DNA of 64,000 bases, from positions 1 to 64,000 of the forward strand of contig CAZPAO010000003.1 of NCBI GenBank assembly GCA_964584665.1, in the 5' to 3' direction. This DNA is from DASUBN01 sp964584665 (GTDB taxonomy: Bacteria > Pseudomonadota > Gammaproteobacteria > Natronospirales > REEB76). Made by a program: the position numbers and the translations under genes. Positions 35,066-41,923 of the stretch are shown here, piece by piece. The notes beneath the pieces are model-generated. The model was not told where the DNA came from and made no database searches. It saw only the letters and a program-made list of their open reading frames with translations. Each line of letters starts with the position of its first letter. The stretch's first letter is position 1.

Positions 35066-35973
35066 TGCTTCGAGAAGAAATCCCAGATGGTGTCAGTCGC
35101 ATCTAGCGCCTGACTCGGCTTGTCCAGGAAGCTCGCGATCTGCTCGCCGCCGGGCCAGGCGTGCTTCCCATCCTTGATGACGAAGAGCCGCACGTCGGTC
35201 TTCTCCTCGCAGGCGCCGTAATCCACCATGTCCACGTCAGGCTGCTGCGAGCGCACCGTAACCGAGCAGCCGTCCTGCTTCACCCAGAAGTCGATGCTGT
35301 CCTGCACCGGCGGGCGCCCAGTCTTGCCTTCCTCGTCCACCGCCTTCCGGCCCACGCCGCCCTTCAGGGGCACGTTCTCATCATCCGCGCCGTGGATGTG
35401 GAACACCGAGACCGGATGGGCGGGCTTGCACTCCTTCAGGTCCTGCACGGCCGAGACCGGCGCGATGGCGGCGAACATGTCGCTGGCCTCGCAGGCCAGG
35501 CGGTAGGCCATCATGCCGCCGTTGGAGATGCCGGTGGCGTAGACCTGCTTCGGGTCCGCGCCGTTGTCCTTGATCACTTCCATCACCACGGCGCGGATGA
35601 AGGCCACGTCGTCCACGCCGTTGTCCCGGGCGTAGCCGCAGCAGTTGCCCGCGTTCCAGGTGAGGAAGCCGGGCTTGCCCAGCATGTTCATGAGCGGGCG
35701 CACCTTGTCGGTACCTTCCGGGTACACCACGATGAAGCCGGCCTTGTCCGCCATGGCGTCGAAGCCGGTCATGCGCGCCGCGCTCTCGGCGCTGCCGCCG
35801 CCGCCGTGCAGCACCACCACCAGGGGCAGAGGCTTGTTGGGCAGGGGGTCCGGCAGGTGCAGCAGGTAGCTCCGGTCCGCGCTCCCTGCCTGGATATCCA
35901 TGGAAGGGTCCGTCGCCGCCTGGGCTAACAGGGGCAAGAACATCAGGGTCAGGGCGAATAGGCTGCGCTGCAT
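35053..35973 (-). CDS. Secreted PHB depolymerase/LpqC-type esterase
   Basis: A 306-residue exported alpha/beta-hydrolase. The ATG at 35973 gives the signal peptide MQRSLFALTLMFLPLLAQA; an upstream in-frame start adds 23 non-conserved residues. The oxyanion loop VVLHGGGGSAES, the nucleophile in TGISNGGMMA, the acid region HGADDENVP and the His in KHAWPGG fit the LpqC/PHB depolymerase family, which cleaves polyester or feruloyl ester bonds. Actual substrate unknown. It is divergent from psiE. Confidence 0.87.
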   Translation of the reverse strand: MQRSLFALTLMFLPLLAQAATDPSMDIQAGSADRSYLLHLPDPLPNKPLPLVVVLHGGGGSAESAARMTGFDAMADKAGFIVVYPEGTDKVRPLMNMLGKPGFLTWNAGNCCGYARDNGVDDVAFIRAVVMEVIKDNGADPKQVYATGISNGGMMAYRLACEASDMFAAIAPVSAVQDLKECKPAHPVSVFHIHGADDENVPLKGGVGRKAVDEEGKTGRPPVQDSIDFWVKQDGCSVTVRSQQPDVDMVDYGACEEKTDVRLFVIKDGKHAWPGGEQIASFLDKPSQALDATDTIWDFFSKHQRP

Positions 35974-36074
35974 ATGCAGAGTGTCTCCCAATCGGGTACG
36001 CCTGTCAGTAACGCGCGTCACGCCCCGGAAGGTGACATACACTAAGCTTAAGTCACATCGCCCCGGGGGAAGCC

Positions 36075-36491
36075 ATGCTGCACCGTAACACTGTCCGGTC
36101 TGCCGGTCGCCACGCCATCGCCCTGATCGAGGATTTGGGGCTGGTCCTCATCCTCATCGCCACCGCCGTGGCCATCGCTCAGGTGGCCTGGCACATGGTG
36201 GAGGCGCGGGAGGTGCAACTCGCGGACCTCCTGCTGATCTTCATCCTGCTGGAGGTCATCACCATGGTTGAGAACTACTGGCGGGTGGGCAAGCTACCTG
36301 TGCGCATACCCCTCTACATCGCCATGGTGTCCATGGCCCGCTACCTCATCCTGGACACCACCGACGCCCACGACGCGCATGCGCTCTTCATCACCGGCGC
36401 CATCTTCATCCTGGCCATCTCGGTGTTCGTGGTGCGCTTCGGCCACCTGAAGTTCCCCTATACGGAACAGAACGAGTCGGCGGATTACTAG
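36075..36491 (+). CDS. psiE: PsiE-family membrane protein
   Basis: A 138-residue protein with four predicted membrane helices and the PsiE-family core (LEVITMVENYW, LPVRIPLYIAMVSMARYLIL). E. coli PsiE is induced by phosphate starvation but its molecular role is unknown. No clear Pho box was seen upstream; the leader holds GTGAC/GTCAC half-sites at 36032 and 36052. Followed by a small GNAT gene and chaA on the same strand. Confidence 0.85.
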   Translation: MLHRNTVRSAGRHAIALIEDLGLVLILIATAVAIAQVAWHMVEAREVQLADLLLIFILLEVITMVENYWRVGKLPVRIPLYIAMVSMARYLILDTTDAHDAHALFITGAIFILAISVFVVRFGHLKFPYTEQNESADY

Positions 36492-36500
36492 AAACGGCGC

Positions 36501-36815
36501 ATGGACGCGGTACGGGACAATACGGACTTGCAGCGTTTCGAGCTGGAACGGGACGGCGTGCTCGCGTATTCCACCTATGTCCGTGCCAGGGACGTGGTGG
36601 ACATCCAGCACACCCGCGTGCCGAAGGAAGCGGAGGGCAAGGGCATGGCCTCTGCCCTCATCCGCGGCAGCCTGGACATCCTGCGGGCCCGGGGCGATAA
36701 GCTCATCCCCACCTGCCCCTTCGTAGCGGCCTACCTGCGCAAGCATCCCGAGGCCCAGGACCTCCTGGAGGACCCGCAGTACCTGGAGCGACACCCGCCG
36801 GAGCATAGGCCGTGA
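36501..36815 (+). CDS. Small GNAT acetyltransferase (YjdJ/COG2388 type)
   Basis: A 104-residue single-domain protein. The order FELERDGVLAYSTY, then IQHTRVPKEAEGKGMASALI and the C-terminal PTCPFVAAYLRKHPE match the short YjdJ-like GNAT family, with the acetyl-CoA loop at EGKGMAS. Substrate unknown. Its stop overlaps the GTG of chaA by four bases, so the two are translationally coupled. Confidence 0.85.
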   Translation: MDAVRDNTDLQRFELERDGVLAYSTYVRARDVVDIQHTRVPKEAEGKGMASALIRGSLDILRARGDKLIPTCPFVAAYLRKHPEAQDLLEDPQYLERHPPEHRP

Positions 36816-37918
36816 ACCCACTCCCCTTCCTGAAGCGCGAACCGTTCTTGCTGGTGAGCATCGTCTCGGCGCTGCTGTTCCTGGTGTTCGGCGGGGCCTG
36901 GCTCGCGGACCTCTCGAGCCCCGCCTGGTTCGGCTTCATGTTCGCCTGGCTCTTCCTCGCCATCCTCTCCTCGGCCTTCGCGGTGGTCCGCCACGCGGAG
37001 GGCATCGCCGTGATCCTGGGGGAACCCCTGGGCACCCTGGTGCTCACGCTATCCGTCACCGGCATCGAGGTGATGGTCATCGCGGCGGTCATGTACACGG
37101 GTCCTGCCGGCTCGACGCTCGCGCGGGACGCCATGTTCGCGGTGATGATGATCGTGCTGAACGGCATGGTGGGACTCTCGCTCCTCTTGGGCGGCTTGAA
37201 GCATCATGAGCAGGCCTACAACCTGCAGGGGGCGAACGCCTTCCTGGCGGTCATCCTGCCGCTCGCAGTCTTGAGCCTGGTACTCCCCAACTACGCCAGC
37301 GCGGAACTGGGTCCCGTGTTCTCCACGCCCCAGGCCATCTTCCTGGTGATCATGTCCGTGGGCCTGTACGCCGTGTTCCTCGCCATCCAGAACCTGCGGC
37401 ACAAGAACTACTTCATGGGTCCGGCGGAATCCAAGGCGGAGTCGGAACACCACGGCCATGAATCGGTGTCCCTGCCTTATCACTTCGTGCTGCTGGCCCT
37501 CTATCTATTGCCTCTGGTGGTCCTGTCCAAGAAACTGGCGCTGCCCATAGACCACGGCATCCGGGTGCTGGGCGCACCATCAGCCCTGGGCGGTTTCCTG
37601 GTGGCGGTGCTGATCCTTTCGCCGGAATCCTTAGGGGCAGGCCGCGCGGCCCTGGCCAATCAGCTGCAGCGTTCCGTGAACATCCTCTTAGGCTCGGTGC
37701 TCGCCACCATCAGCCTCACGGTGCCGGCGGTGCTGGTGATCGGCTTCATCACCCACCAGAGCATCGTCTTGGGTCTGAGCAGCGTGGACACCATCCTGCT
37801 GCTGCTGACGCTGGTGCTGAGCACCCTCACCTTCGCCAATGCGCGTACCAACGTCCTGCATGGGGCGGTGCACCTGCTCCTGTTCCTCGCCTACTTAATG
37901 CTAATTTTCGAAAAGTAG
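36812..37918 (+). CDS. chaA: Calcium/proton antiporter ChaA
   Basis: A 368-residue membrane protein with about eleven helices. The two Na_Ca_ex alpha repeats are GEPLGTLVLTLSVTGIE and SPESLGAGRAALANQLQR, as in ChaA. It should exchange Ca2+ (and possibly Na+ or K+) for H+ at the inner membrane. The start is GTG at 36812, within the overlap with the previous gene. The last seven or so codons (from about 37893) are AT-rich, unlike the rest of the gene, and the AT-rich kinase gene begins six bases later; the original 3' end may have been replaced. Confidence 0.92.
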   Translation: MNPLPFLKREPFLLVSIVSALLFLVFGGAWLADLSSPAWFGFMFAWLFLAILSSAFAVVRHAEGIAVILGEPLGTLVLTLSVTGIEVMVIAAVMYTGPAGSTLARDAMFAVMMIVLNGMVGLSLLLGGLKHHEQAYNLQGANAFLAVILPLAVLSLVLPNYASAELGPVFSTPQAIFLVIMSVGLYAVFLAIQNLRHKNYFMGPAESKAESEHHGHESVSLPYHFVLLALYLLPLVVLSKKLALPIDHGIRVLGAPSALGGFLVAVLILSPESLGAGRAALANQLQRSVNILLGSVLATISLTVPAVLVIGFITHQSIVLGLSSVDTILLLLTLVLSTLTFANARTNVLHGAVHLLLFLAYLMLIFEK

Positions 37919-37924
37919 TCTGTC

Positions 37925-39214
37925 ATGAAGTTCATTCGTGAAATAGCGCGTGGTGGCTTTGGAGTGGTCCAAGAAGTATCAGTAGACGGTAAGAGCCATG
38001 CTTTAAAATTGTTTGACCCGCAAAACGCAGCTAAAGGCACCGAAAGATATGAAACCTTTTTGAAGCGTTTTAAACGAGAGGTACGAACTCAATCGGCATT
38101 TGCGAGTCAATTTATAATACCTATTGTGAAATTTGACTTAGAGTGCGCACAGCCTTGGTTCTTAATGCCTCTGGCGGAACGCGATTTATTAACTGAAATA
38201 CAACAATCCAGAAAATCTGGTGAGATACCTGTAAAGGCGCTAGCTGATGTGCTCAATGCATTAGAAGAACTCCATAATCTCGATTATGTGCATCGAGATT
38301 TAAAACCACAGAATGTTTTGTTACACGAGGGCGTCTGGAAGCTTTCTGATTTAGGGTTGGTGCTGCCGCCCGAAGGTAAGACAACGGTCTTAACTCAAAA
38401 AACAGCATGGGGTACGCAAGAATACGCGGCGCCTGAACAGGCAATGGATTTTCATAGCGTTAAGAAGTTTGCTGATATTTATTCATACGGCTGCATACTT
38501 CATGACATCTTTGGAAGAGAAGATCGGGTTCCATTTTCTCAGCATAGTGCTCCTGGCCCTGTTGGTTGGGTAATTGAAAGATGCACACATAAGGATCCGG
38601 AAAAAAGATTTAAATCAATAAAGAGTCTGCGCGAATCGCTTCTATCGGTCCTGGCTGACAGTGCTTCTTCAGTTTCTTTAAGTTCAGAAACATCAGAATG
38701 GGAAGCTCAGCTTAAGCAATTTAAGGAATGGGACGTTCAGAAACTGAATGACTTGGCACGCTACATTGAAAAAGCTGAGAGCGACCAACGTTACGCCATA
38801 CTTCAATCCATAGATGAAGAGCAGATACAGCACTTCTTTAGCATCGATTACACATCTTGGCGTCGCGTCGCCTTAATCTACTGCGAATGGGCTCGCGACT
38901 CTGGCTTTCAATTTGAATTTTGCGATGTCGTAATCGGCCGCCTAGAGAAAATTTATGAGCTTGGCCAGCTTACCGAAAAGTCTGAAGCCCTAATTGCGGC
39001 TGCGGTGCTAGCGAAAGATCACAATCGATTCTTTGTTATGCAACGTGTTTTATATTTGTGCGGAAACACAATGTCTGATGAACTTGCAAAACGACTTGTT
39101 ATAGATATTCGTGCTTCTGAAACAGAATATGATTTTATTATTTGCGCTTCTGCTTTGCGTCGTGACATTTCAGCTTATCACCCTAGAATTTATGCTTTAT
39201 TAAAGGAAGAGTAG
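37925..39214 (+). CDS. Stand-alone Ser/Thr protein kinase in an AT-rich patch
   Basis: A 429-residue eukaryotic-like kinase. The catalytic core is at the N-terminus: glycine loop GGFGVV (10-15), Lys28, alphaC Glu52, HRDLKPQN (His123, Asp125, Lys127, Asn130), DLG in place of DFG (142-144), and APE (169-171). About 200 helical residues follow with no domain I recognise and no membrane segment. The gene is about 38% G+C in sampled lines (23 of 60 bases at 38041 and at 39001), against about two thirds around it, and uses A/T-ending codons, so it is almost certainly acquired. No ribosome site, partner gene or mobile element is evident. A defence role is possible but unproven. Confidence 0.9.
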   Translation: MKFIREIARGGFGVVQEVSVDGKSHALKLFDPQNAAKGTERYETFLKRFKREVRTQSAFASQFIIPIVKFDLECAQPWFLMPLAERDLLTEIQQSRKSGEIPVKALADVLNALEELHNLDYVHRDLKPQNVLLHEGVWKLSDLGLVLPPEGKTTVLTQKTAWGTQEYAAPEQAMDFHSVKKFADIYSYGCILHDIFGREDRVPFSQHSAPGPVGWVIERCTHKDPEKRFKSIKSLRESLLSVLADSASSVSLSSETSEWEAQLKQFKEWDVQKLNDLARYIEKAESDQRYAILQSIDEEQIQHFFSIDYTSWRRVALIYCEWARDSGFQFEFCDVVIGRLEKIYELGQLTEKSEALIAAAVLAKDHNRFFVMQRVLYLCGNTMSDELAKRLVIDIRASETEYDFIICASALRRDISAYHPRIYALLKEE

Positions 39215-39299
39215 TTCGGGCATAGGTCCAAATCTTCTTTTCCTTGTTCCATAAATAAAGATCATCAGTAATTTTCTTTCTTGCTTTTATTGCGTATAA
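39215..39299. other. AT-rich tail of the acquired segment
   Basis: This short gap continues the low-G+C composition of the kinase gene and ends at the TetR operator. It holds T-rich runs but no hairpin-plus-T terminator and no att-like repeat that I can match to the left edge near 37893. Confidence 0.5.
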
Positions 39300-39314
39300 G
39301 TATACACTGTATAC
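39300..39314 (+). promoter_or_regulatory. Palindromic operator at the TetR start
   Basis: GTATAC-ACT-GTATAC, a 15-base palindrome apart from its centre, ending directly against the ATG at 39315. A TATAAG hexamer overlaps its left edge (39295-39300). This is the expected form and place for a TetR autoregulatory operator; with no ribosome site visible, the mRNA may be leaderless. Confidence 0.6.
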
Positions 39315-39896
39315 ATGGATGCCCCTAATACCGCCCTGAAGATCGCCGCCGCCGCCCGCCGGCTCCTGGACAAGGAAGGCGTGGAGGCGGTGAGCATGCG
39401 GCGGGTGGCGGAGAAGGTGGGCATCACCCCCATGGCCATCTACCGGCACTACCCGGACCGGTCGGCCCTGCTGAACGCCCTGGCGGACGAGGGCTTCGCG
39501 GAACTGACGGAGCAGCTCCAGGCCAAGCGCCTCTCCGGCGACATCGAGCACAAGCTGCTGCAGCTCGCCGACGTCTACGTGGAGCACGCCCTCGCGAACC
39601 CGCGCCTCTTCGAACTCATGTTCTTCAGCAAGCGCGAGGGCGCGCGCCAGTACCCCCAGGACTTCAAGGCCCGCCGCTCCCCCACCGCGCGCATCATGAT
39701 GGACGTGCTGGCCGAGAGCATGGCGAAGGGGGAACTGAAGCAGGACGACGATTGGGAGATCGCTTTCGAGATGGGAGCCCTGTTCCAGGGTCTGCTCATG
39801 CTCTATCTCGGTGGGCGCATGGACGTGACGCCCGCCGCTTTCCGCGCCCTCTACCGGCGCTCCTTCCGGAGATACCTCGATGGCATCCGCGATTGA
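39315..39896 (+). CDS. TetR family transcriptional regulator
   Basis: A 193-residue TetR repressor. The helix-turn-helix is VSMRRVAEKVGITPMAIYRHYPDR (about 26-49, shown here in part by VAEKVGITPMAIYRHY). The ligand-binding C-terminal domain (about 65-193) has the TetR_C WHG-like pattern. Its G+C content returns to the genomic norm, so the AT-rich patch ends just before it. The last 17 bases overlap the start of the Lnt-like gene, making that gene the obvious regulatory target. Confidence 0.9.
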   Translation: MDAPNTALKIAAAARRLLDKEGVEAVSMRRVAEKVGITPMAIYRHYPDRSALLNALADEGFAELTEQLQAKRLSGDIEHKLLQLADVYVEHALANPRLFELMFFSKREGARQYPQDFKARRSPTARIMMDVLAESMAKGELKQDDDWEIAFEMGALFQGLLMLYLGGRMDVTPAAFRALYRRSFRRYLDGIRD

Positions 39897-41331
39897 TACC
39901 CAGGGCCTGACCACAGGCATCCTCGCCGCCCTGATGACGGCGACGCTCATCTGGTGCGGCACGGGCTTGGAGCCCTTCTGGCTCTTCACCTGGTTCGCGC
40001 CCCTGCCGGTGCTCTTGTTCGCGGCGGAGACCTCCTGGTGGGCGGCGGCTCTCGCCGCCTTCTTCGGCATGACGCTCGGCCTGCTCAACCTCTGGGGGCT
40101 CTTCTACGGCGCGCTGCACGCGCCCTTGGGCATCGTCGTACGCATCTACGCCATCGAGGGCATCGTCTTCGCGCTGGCAGTGCTCTTGTGGCGCGCGCTG
40201 CTGAAGCGCGGCGCCCACTGGAGCGCGGCGCTGGCCTTCCCCGCGCTGCTGGTCTCCTTCGAGTGGCTGATGAACCTCACCTCGCCCCACGGCACCGGCG
40301 GCAGCCTCGCCTATTCCCAGCTCGCCTTCCTGCCCTTCCTGCAGCTCGCTTCCCTCACGGGACCCTGGGGCATGAGCTTCCTGTTGCTGCTGTTCCCGGC
40401 GGCACTGGCCATCGGCTGGCAGCTGCGGGATACGGCGCGCAAGCAGGTTTACCGGGTCGTGGGCGTGACGGTGGCCGTGCTCGCGGCGGTGCTGGTGTTC
40501 GGCGCGGTGCGCCTCATGCTGCCGCCGCCGGCGGGCAGCATGGTGAAGGTGGGACTCGCGACCTCCGACACCCAGGCCAACGAAGACGTGGCGGATGACG
40601 GCGCCCCCACCGCCCAGCTGTTCCAGGCCTATTCGGAACAGATCGGCGGCCTCGCGGCCCAGGGCGCCCAGTTGGTGGTGATCCCGGAGAAACTCGGTGT
40701 ATCCGTGGTGCCGTCGCAGGATGCGGACGGCATCCTGCAGAACGCGGTGGACCGCAGCGGCGTGATGCTCGTGGCCGGTCTCATCTCGGTGGTGCCGCCC
40801 CTGAAGTACAACGAAGCGCGGGTCTACCGGCCCCATGCGCCGGTGCTGCACTACGACAAGGAGCACATGCTGCCGCCCTTCGAGTCCAACCTGACGCCCG
40901 GCACGGACCTGCTCACCTTGCAGCAGTCCTCGGCCTTGTGGGGCGTGGAGATCTGCAAGGACATGGACTTCACGCAGCTCGCGCGCAGCTACGGCAAGCA
41001 GGGCGTGGGCCTGATGCTGGTGCCGGGCTGGGACTTCTTCCTGGACTACATCCAGCACGGCCACATGGCCATCATGCGCGGCGTGGAATCGGGCTTCGGC
41101 GTGGTGCGCGCCGCCAAGGGCGGCTCGCTGTTCGTGAGCGACAACCGCGGCCGCATCCTGGCGGAAGTGAAGGGCGATTCCGCGCCCTTCACTACCCTGG
41201 TGGCGGACGTGCCGGCAGCCCATGACCGGACGCTCTTCCTGTTGTTGGGAGACTGGTTCGCCTGGGTGGCGCTGGCGCTGCTCGCGCTAAGCCTGGTGCA
41301 ACTCGCGCGCCGGTGGCGCTCGGTCGGGTAG
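39880..41331 (+). CDS. Apolipoprotein N-acyltransferase-like membrane protein
   Basis: A 483-residue protein with six or so N-terminal membrane helices (about 1-215), a nitrilase-fold domain (about 225-450) and one C-terminal helix, the layout of Lnt. Candidate catalytic residues are Glu in VVIPEKLG, Lys in HYDKEHMLPPFE and Cys in VEICKDMDF. Lnt normally has the motif KRHLVPFGE and an essential unlinked gene, so this TetR-linked copy may be a paralogue acting on another amine. It starts inside the tetR gene (17-base overlap). Confidence 0.78.
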   Translation: MASAIDTQGLTTGILAALMTATLIWCGTGLEPFWLFTWFAPLPVLLFAAETSWWAAALAAFFGMTLGLLNLWGLFYGALHAPLGIVVRIYAIEGIVFALAVLLWRALLKRGAHWSAALAFPALLVSFEWLMNLTSPHGTGGSLAYSQLAFLPFLQLASLTGPWGMSFLLLLFPAALAIGWQLRDTARKQVYRVVGVTVAVLAAVLVFGAVRLMLPPPAGSMVKVGLATSDTQANEDVADDGAPTAQLFQAYSEQIGGLAAQGAQLVVIPEKLGVSVVPSQDADGILQNAVDRSGVMLVAGLISVVPPLKYNEARVYRPHAPVLHYDKEHMLPPFESNLTPGTDLLTLQQSSALWGVEICKDMDFTQLARSYGKQGVGLMLVPGWDFFLDYIQHGHMAIMRGVESGFGVVRAAKGGSLFVSDNRGRILAEVKGDSAPFTTLVADVPAAHDRTLFLLLGDWFAWVALALLALSLVQLARRWRSVG

Positions 41332-41454
41332 GTCCGACATATTTATCAGGTGAATCCCTTGGACATAAAGGGGTTTAACCCCGATGTGAAGCACCGGGGC
41401 ACGACCGGATAATGGCCCTACCCCCAAGGATCAAGCCCCCCAGGCAAGGTAGCC

Positions 41455-41775
41455 ATGACGCCCCGCACCGTTCCCCCGACCCCCCATCCCCTGCTCAGGA
41501 TCACGAGTTCCGCCCAGCTTGAGCTGAGGAGCCGCATCCTGGCGGCGGCCAAACAGCGTTTCACCCGCTTCAGCCACGAGGACACCACCCTCACCGACAT
41601 CGCCCGTCTCGCGGGCATGGCGGAAGACGTGGTGCGCCAGCATTTCGAGGACACCCTGGCCCTGATGTGGGCCCTGCAGCGGAGCCTGGATCGGGGCAAG
41701 CGCGCGAACCGCAGACCCGGTGCCAGCCGCCCCAGCTTCCAGAAGACGGAAGCCACCACGCATCGTTTCGTCTAA
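41455..41775 (+). CDS. Small TetR-like DNA-binding protein without ligand domain
   Basis: A 106-residue protein. Residues about 20-70 form a TetR-type DNA-binding domain (SRILAAAKQRFTRF, then TLTDIARLAGMAEDVVRQHF). Only a short basic tail (KRANRRPGAS) follows instead of the 120-residue effector domain. Either a truncated regulator or a small DNA-binding protein in its own right. AAGG lies a few bases before the ATG. Coding potential is fair; moderate confidence. Confidence 0.65.
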   Translation: MTPRTVPPTPHPLLRITSSAQLELRSRILAAAKQRFTRFSHEDTTLTDIARLAGMAEDVVRQHFEDTLALMWALQRSLDRGKRANRRPGASRPSFQKTEATTHRFV

Positions 41776-41798
41776 CGTCCGACGCATCGTGAGCGAAG

Positions 41799-41818
41799 GT
41801 CAGCCGCATGCGGCTGAC
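41799..41818. repeat. 20-base perfect palindrome
   Basis: GTCAGCCGCA/TGCGGCTGAC, a perfect palindrome between the convergent small TetR-like and E1 dehydrogenase genes. It may act as a terminator stem or protein-binding site. A second motif, GCACATCCCTGTGC, follows at 41852. Confidence 0.55.
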
Positions 41819-41851
41819 GGCCCGCCATGTATGGTTCAGTGGGCCGCTCAC

Positions 41852-41865
41852 GCACATCCCTGTGC
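41852..41865. repeat. GCACATCCCTGTGC hairpin motif, copy 1
   Basis: A 5-bp stem GCACA/TGTGC around TCCC. The identical 14-mer recurs at 53248-53261, also between convergent genes and also following a larger palindrome. Confidence 0.5.
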
Positions 41866-41892
41866 ATCGCGGCAGGTACGCATCCTGCTACA

Positions 41893-41923
41893 GACGAAGC
41901 TATGCCGAGCGCAGTAGCTTTTG
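41893..41923. repeat. Partial copy of the inverted-end intergenic repeat
   Basis: A 31-base match (16 bases identical in a row, AGCGCAGTAGCTTTTG) to the right end of the element at 44939-45052. It covers the last codons and stop of the E1 dehydrogenase gene (QKLLRSA then stop, minus strand). No left half is present. Confidence 0.6.

Noticed and set aside
37893..39314. Prophage or integrative element
   Set aside because: No integrase, att repeats, tRNA target or phage genes; only the kinase gene and its AT-rich flanks.
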